Positions 56,401 to 62,400 of a stretch of DNA of 64,000 nt are shown piece after piece. Origin of the DNA: Ophioderma brevispina (taxonomy: Eukaryota; Echinodermata; Ophiuroidea; Amphilepidida; Ophiodermatidae); contig JAMKCH010035823.1 in NCBI GenBank assembly GCA_023653785.1, forward strand, positions 62,001 through 126,000, in the 5' to 3' direction. The position numbers were made by a program, and so were the translations under genes. Below the pieces are notes generated by a model. It made no database searches and was not told where the DNA came from. It was given only the letters and a program-made list of their open reading frames with translations. How positions within the stretch are numbered: the first letter of the stretch is position 1; each line of letters starts with the position of its first letter.

Positions 56401-59400
56401 CAGACAATGAAGCTCCAACTATTGACCAACCCCCTGATATAACCGAGTACATCTGCAGTGGACAGGCTCCCGCATCAGTCACGTGGACAACGCCTACCAC
56501 AAGTGACAACTCCGGAGGAACCGTAACCTTGGATTCTGAGTATACATCTGGCGACGACTTCCCTCTGGGTCCAACTGTTGTCACTTATACTGCAACAGAT
56601 CCATCAGACAACTCTATAGAGGCGTCGTTTACTGTCACAGTACTAGAAGGTATCTCATTGATAATTCTTTACAGTGGAACACGATAAAGTGAATTATATT
56701 CCGATCTTTTTTCCAATAATTTAATCAAACCAACGAACTAAAAATCCTGCAGGATTTAGTGATTTAAGAAATTGAATTCCTCACAGAATAATCATACTAT
56801 TCTTTAATCAGATACCACCGCTCCGACGATATCGGCATTGCCGGACGATATAACAATAAATACTGCCGATGGTTTAGCTACAGGATTGGCGATATGGAAT
56901 TCCATCACTGCAACGGATAATTCAGGAGACACTCCATCTTTGACATCAGATGCTAACTCTGGTGATAGCTTGCCTATCGGTACAAACACAGTAACCTATA
57001 CAGCCACGGACTCTTGTGGAAATATTAAGATGGATTCTTTCAATGTTATAGTCCAAGGTATGCCTTGAATGCTATCTTAAAGAGTGTAGGTTCTAAGATT
57101 GACATTTCACAGAAGAAAGTAATAGCCAAAGTAATGCCGTGTGGAATACCTGCACGTTTGAAAGATATGACCCTAAACCATTTCATCTGGTCAATTAAAC
57201 ATAATGTATGAATTCACAATGCCAGCTGGGTAGGTTGTTACTCAAGAAACTCAACATAATTCTTTCTGCAGTCACTACAGTGCAGTGTATGCTGGAATTG
57301 TGTTATGTTAGTGAGTATCTGGTGGTTAATGCAGCTTGTTCCACAAAGTAGGCAAGCAGAGGCAAAAACAAAAGCTCCACAGAAAGACCCAACTCACATA
57401 GCAGGAACCTGTTATAACTGGTAGATGCTATTAAGCAGGTACCTGTTATAACTGACTCAATGTATACACTGCATACAGTGCTATACAGCAGGTACCAATG
57501 GAAGGGGTTACTGTTCCTTGACGTATTGTACACGCGTATTTCCAACCCTGGACTTAGTAATGTTTCTCTTTACTCTAAAATAATATTGAAATACATTTAT
57601 TTTAAAAAGGACACGGACGGATTCGAACCTGTGATACCTGCATTATAACTCGATGCTCTTATCCACTACACTAGCGAGGGAGGATGTGAGAGGAGATTGA
57701 TTTTAATCATACATAAGCTTTACGGAATAAAGCGATAATACTATTGTGATATGATAGCACTGTATGCAGTGTATACATTGAGTCAGTTATAACAGGTACC
57801 TGCTGAATAGCATTTACCAGTTATAACTGGTTCCTGCTATGTGAATTGGGTGGACGAAAACTGTTCTTGGATGTAGGGAAAGGCCCTCATGTACTTGCTG
57901 ATGGACGAAGTGTACGAGCTAGTTTGTACTGTATGTACCTTGTGAGAATCCCATAAGTACTAACCGAATCTCATGCCGATGTAACCGTCAGTAGTTATAT
58001 TCAATATAGTTATAATACCATTTTTGCTAAATCACTTTATTATTGTTGTTAATATTTTATAGACATGGAAGATCCAGTCATATCAGTCCCCGCCGATATA
58101 GTCCAGGATACCGATGAAGGATTATCAACGGCTACCGTGACTTTTGCGTGTCATGCAACAGACAATTCAGGTGTTACACCAACTATCACTTCAAGTCGTA
58201 TCTCTGGCGATAGCTTTGATATCGGTGAAACCACAATCACGTGTACTGCAACAGATTCCGCTGGCAACACCAACGAAGGGTCCTTCACAATAACAGTACA
58301 AGGTAAATAACATGTATTACAATTTAGCAAATCGTGAGCTGAGGGTTACACACCACTAACTCACTTATACCAGAGAAGATGAGAAAGAAGGAGATGGCTC
58401 GATTTTGAAATCCGATTACCCAGGATGACTCTCATTCACCAACTCATTGTTTGGGTAACTTCAAGGGCCACTCGGTTGCACCTTTGAAGTAATCTGTTCA
58501 TCCGACTCAACTTGGCCAGTCAGGAAAGTTTCAGAACAGGAAGTAATTGACACACTGCTATTTTAAAAACAGTTTATTAATATTCCAGCTAAAATTTATC
58601 TGCTGGTAATGAACTCCACGTTTGTTTTGATCGATAATTATTTATTTTATTCTTTGGAGAAATGTGGAAAACAGTGACTTTTTAACGAAAGAAAACAGCA
58701 AAATTAGCCCTTGATTTAATGTTTTGAGGTCAATAAAAGATGTTGTTATTTTAGCCTAATTTAAACATATCCGGTTAGTTCCTGTGAAATACGATATGAT
58801 GAATGATTAGATTTTGCATTTTGAATACAACTCAACCATACATACCTGTTTGTGTCAGACAGTGTCAAAAGAGCCAAAATGCTTTGAAAATTTGGGCTCA
58901 AAGTTGTCTGTATAAGTGATGCAGAAGAGTACGTTTCGCTGTACTGGTCATGACCAAAGTGTAATGACTTTGTGTAAATACCAGTTGACAACTGGGTAAT
59001 TGGAATATTTCTGGGATTTAATGACAGGTGACATGTATGTAGCGTTCTATAGCAAGAAGCGCAAGTCTTTGATCGAATCAATCGGATTTAAGGCTATTAA
59101 GATGAATAGGCCGATGAACAGTTTATCTTTTGAAGTAACAGTTGAACCATCCTCCTTCTTTTTCATCTTCTCCTGCTTAACAAAGTAGGCTATGGGAACG
59201 ACATGGCATACTTTGAGCATGTTTCTTTCACATTTAAAACTCTCACAGAGGAAATTCAACAATATCACCCAAAAGTACAGGCTAAAATTCACAATTAACC
59301 AATTTGACATTTATTATGACCAGAATTTTTTTAGGCTATGAATCACACAAACTTCGCCTGACTCAACCGGTGTGGAAAGTAATCATAGTCCGCAGGTATC

Positions 59401-62400
59401 ATAGTCCGGGCTCCATAGACAAAACGGAATAAAGCGGGAAACTACTGTTGCGTGAAGAGTCAATTGAATCGATTGCCTATTGTTCACCATTGTTTCCCGG
59501 ACTGTGAGCCCGTTGGACTATATCTCCTGCCCACACGGCACACAAGATTCTCTATAGTCGCCAAAGCTAGTAAATATTGCAAATCGGTTGTGAAACTGAT
59601 GAGCGCGGAGTAAAGTTCCTCAATTCATTGTCCAATTGCCACTTAGTTTGAGAAAACATACCAGTCTACCATTTCAATCCCTGAAAATTCCATCACTTTC
59701 TAATAATACTAGTACATTTTATACATTTTAAAAACCACTTTTCCAGATGTTTTAGGCAAGAAAATAGCCCACCCAAGATTTTTATCCTTATAGCAGCCAG
59801 GTATTGGTGTATAATCCCCAACTGAGAATTGCAAAGTTTCTCCTGACAGTTTTGGTCATTTTCATGATATGGCGTATTAATATTTCACAAAAAGGTATAA
59901 AACCAATATATTTTACAGGAAGTGGGACCTTTTTAAACAATTTACTTTTTGGCATCTAACCAACTACATGTTCTTATTTTAAGCTAACAAAATTAATGTA
60001 AATTAAAAAAATATTTTTAACTCACAAACACAAAATTACAGAATCTTGTATTTCTTAGCTCACGATATGGTGATTCAAAAACCATCATTTATCCTCTTCT
60101 CTTCAAAAATATTTATGAATGGTATTTGTTATATCTTCAGTAGTCGACCTTGCCAACCTAGTGGTGTGTGGCTGATGCGGCATGGCGGCGTAGTAAAGTA
60201 TCTTGGGTCTAGATATTTGGTGAGGATGTTTGAGTGAAAACGTGCCCCATTTGTCCAAAATATTAGATTTAAAAGAATATATATGGGGCTTACGAAAAAA
60301 AATTACTTCATATCAAAATGAACTTTTGAGATGGGTATTTGGTCCAGATTTTTCAAATCAAATCAAACCTTATTTATAGTGGATCCGTCATCCCTTTATG
60401 TTTCCAGTCTATTAATGGCCCACTTCCGCCGGCTCTTTGAGAGTCCACCTTTCACTCTTTGTTTAAAATTTTAAGAATAAAATAATAGTCGTGACAATAA
60501 CAAAACTCATCGTATCAACAAATACAGGCTTATTATATTTGCGAAACAAAACAGGCTCCGTGCACCCATTGGATTACAACGCTTTATTTCTGTCGCGGTG
60601 TAAAATGTCGATCCGGATAAGCGTGTAATCCAATGGGCGCACTGAGCCCGTTTCGTTTCTCGAATATATAAAGCCCAAATACCATTTCTTTTCTATACCG
60701 ATGTGGACATGGTCCAGTCCTGAATACTACCCACCTGATGATATCACAACAAAATACTGACATGGTAATGGCCACCGCTGTCGTAACTTGGACTGTCTCT
60801 GCAGTGATAATGGCTTCCACCCATTACTCTGACATCAAATTACGTTCCTGGTTTAGCTTTTCCCATTGGGATAACAACAGTAACGTATACTGCAAGGGAT
60901 TCATTTCTAAACAGCGCACAAGCTTCGTTTACCGTGACAATCCAAGGTATTAGATTAATTTTAGGATACAAATTTCTGTCAAATTTCACTGGATCGGTTG
61001 TAGACCACCTACCGAGAACGTTTCGAAGGTTTATTAGACAAACAGGTGCAAAAGAAAACCGCAAACCTTGTTTTGAACTTGACTTTCTGTCGTGCACGAC
61101 AGAAACTACTAAATCATCATCATATTACATAAAGACGGCGTATTCGGCTTATTCACTCCAGGTGTGATCTAATGCATTGGTAAGCATTCCAAATATGTAA
61201 AAAACCGGGGTTCTTGAAAAATTGGGGCGCTTCTTCCTGGAAATCTCCTCATGTCTCTTTAAATCAAGCAGCATTAACACCTTTACTCCACAATTCAGTC
61301 AGCCATAGTGTATAGCTATTCCTACATGTTTTTGTTTTTGCATCCAGGTTGACGGTTAATACCGTAAACCAAGGTTGAATGTTGCATAACATTTGTGTAA
61401 GTGTAGTTAAGAATGATTTAGCAGAGGCAAGCAAATTCCTAGACAGTAAACCTATATAAATATCCTTATTATTTGCAGTGGTTTTTCAAAGGATTTGGAT
61501 TATGTGGTATTATCTGCCAGGCTAGATCCCAAAGCCCAAAAGAGAGATATCAGAAATATACTTTGGTCCCTCTCTGGGTCAGATGTGACCGACTTGGCCA
61601 CAGAGGTGTTGAAGGCTGACTCAGAGAGTTCCTCAGGGTGGTACCTTCAATTTTGTAACAAATTATGTTTTTGCATTATACATAATGCTTTATTCGTATA
61701 CTAATCACTGCGTGAAGTAGCTAAGCCCAAATCAATGTCCTTCATGTGGACAATCACAACTTTGTAGAATTCCGTAACCGGATTTTTTATTTAGCAAACT
61801 ATCCTACAGTGCTGTTTTGTTGCATTATATAAATTGGGTAATGATTATCATGATAAAAACTAAAATAAACAATTCGTTGCAGATATGGAAGATCCAGTCA
61901 TGACACTGCCCGATACTATAACCGTGGATACCGACAGTGGCATGCCAACGGCTATCGTAACCTGGAGTGTAACTGCTACTGATAATTCGGAAGAAACAGT
62001 AACGTTCACATCAAGTCATGATTCCGGGGATAGCTTTCCTATTGGGTCAACCACGGTCACGTATACTGCAATGGATCCATACGGCAATACTGATGAAGGG
62101 TCTTTTACTGTCATAGTTGAAGGTATTGCAATCTTTTGTTTCATTAATGTTTAAGAATTATCATGAATGTGGAGTGTTGCTTGTTGAAATTGATGACGGA
62201 TGATTATATTGTTGTCTTCTTGAATCTTTGAAGTTTATGAAGAACCTTGCCAAACTGTATTGCTTAGAGCCATCCTATGCATTCCATAACATATCCCATG
62301 ACCTATCTATGACATATCCATAATGTCAATGAAAACTGTCTGTGGCATTTTCCGTGGGATATGAAGACATTGAAAGAGACGATTTAAATTAGTGGGCAAG

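Larger units (their letters stand above)
58303..60539. other. Intron, repeats only
   Basis: Contains the 59367-59538 element, an R1-like remnant near 60220-60340 and a minus-strand LINE-like tail (TTTGATTTGATTTGA) near 60355-60420. No exon recognised. Confidence 0.5.

Noticed and set aside
57610..57683. Functional tRNA gene on the minus strand
   Set aside because: Acceptor halves do not pair and the anticodon stem is weak; kept only as tRNA-like.
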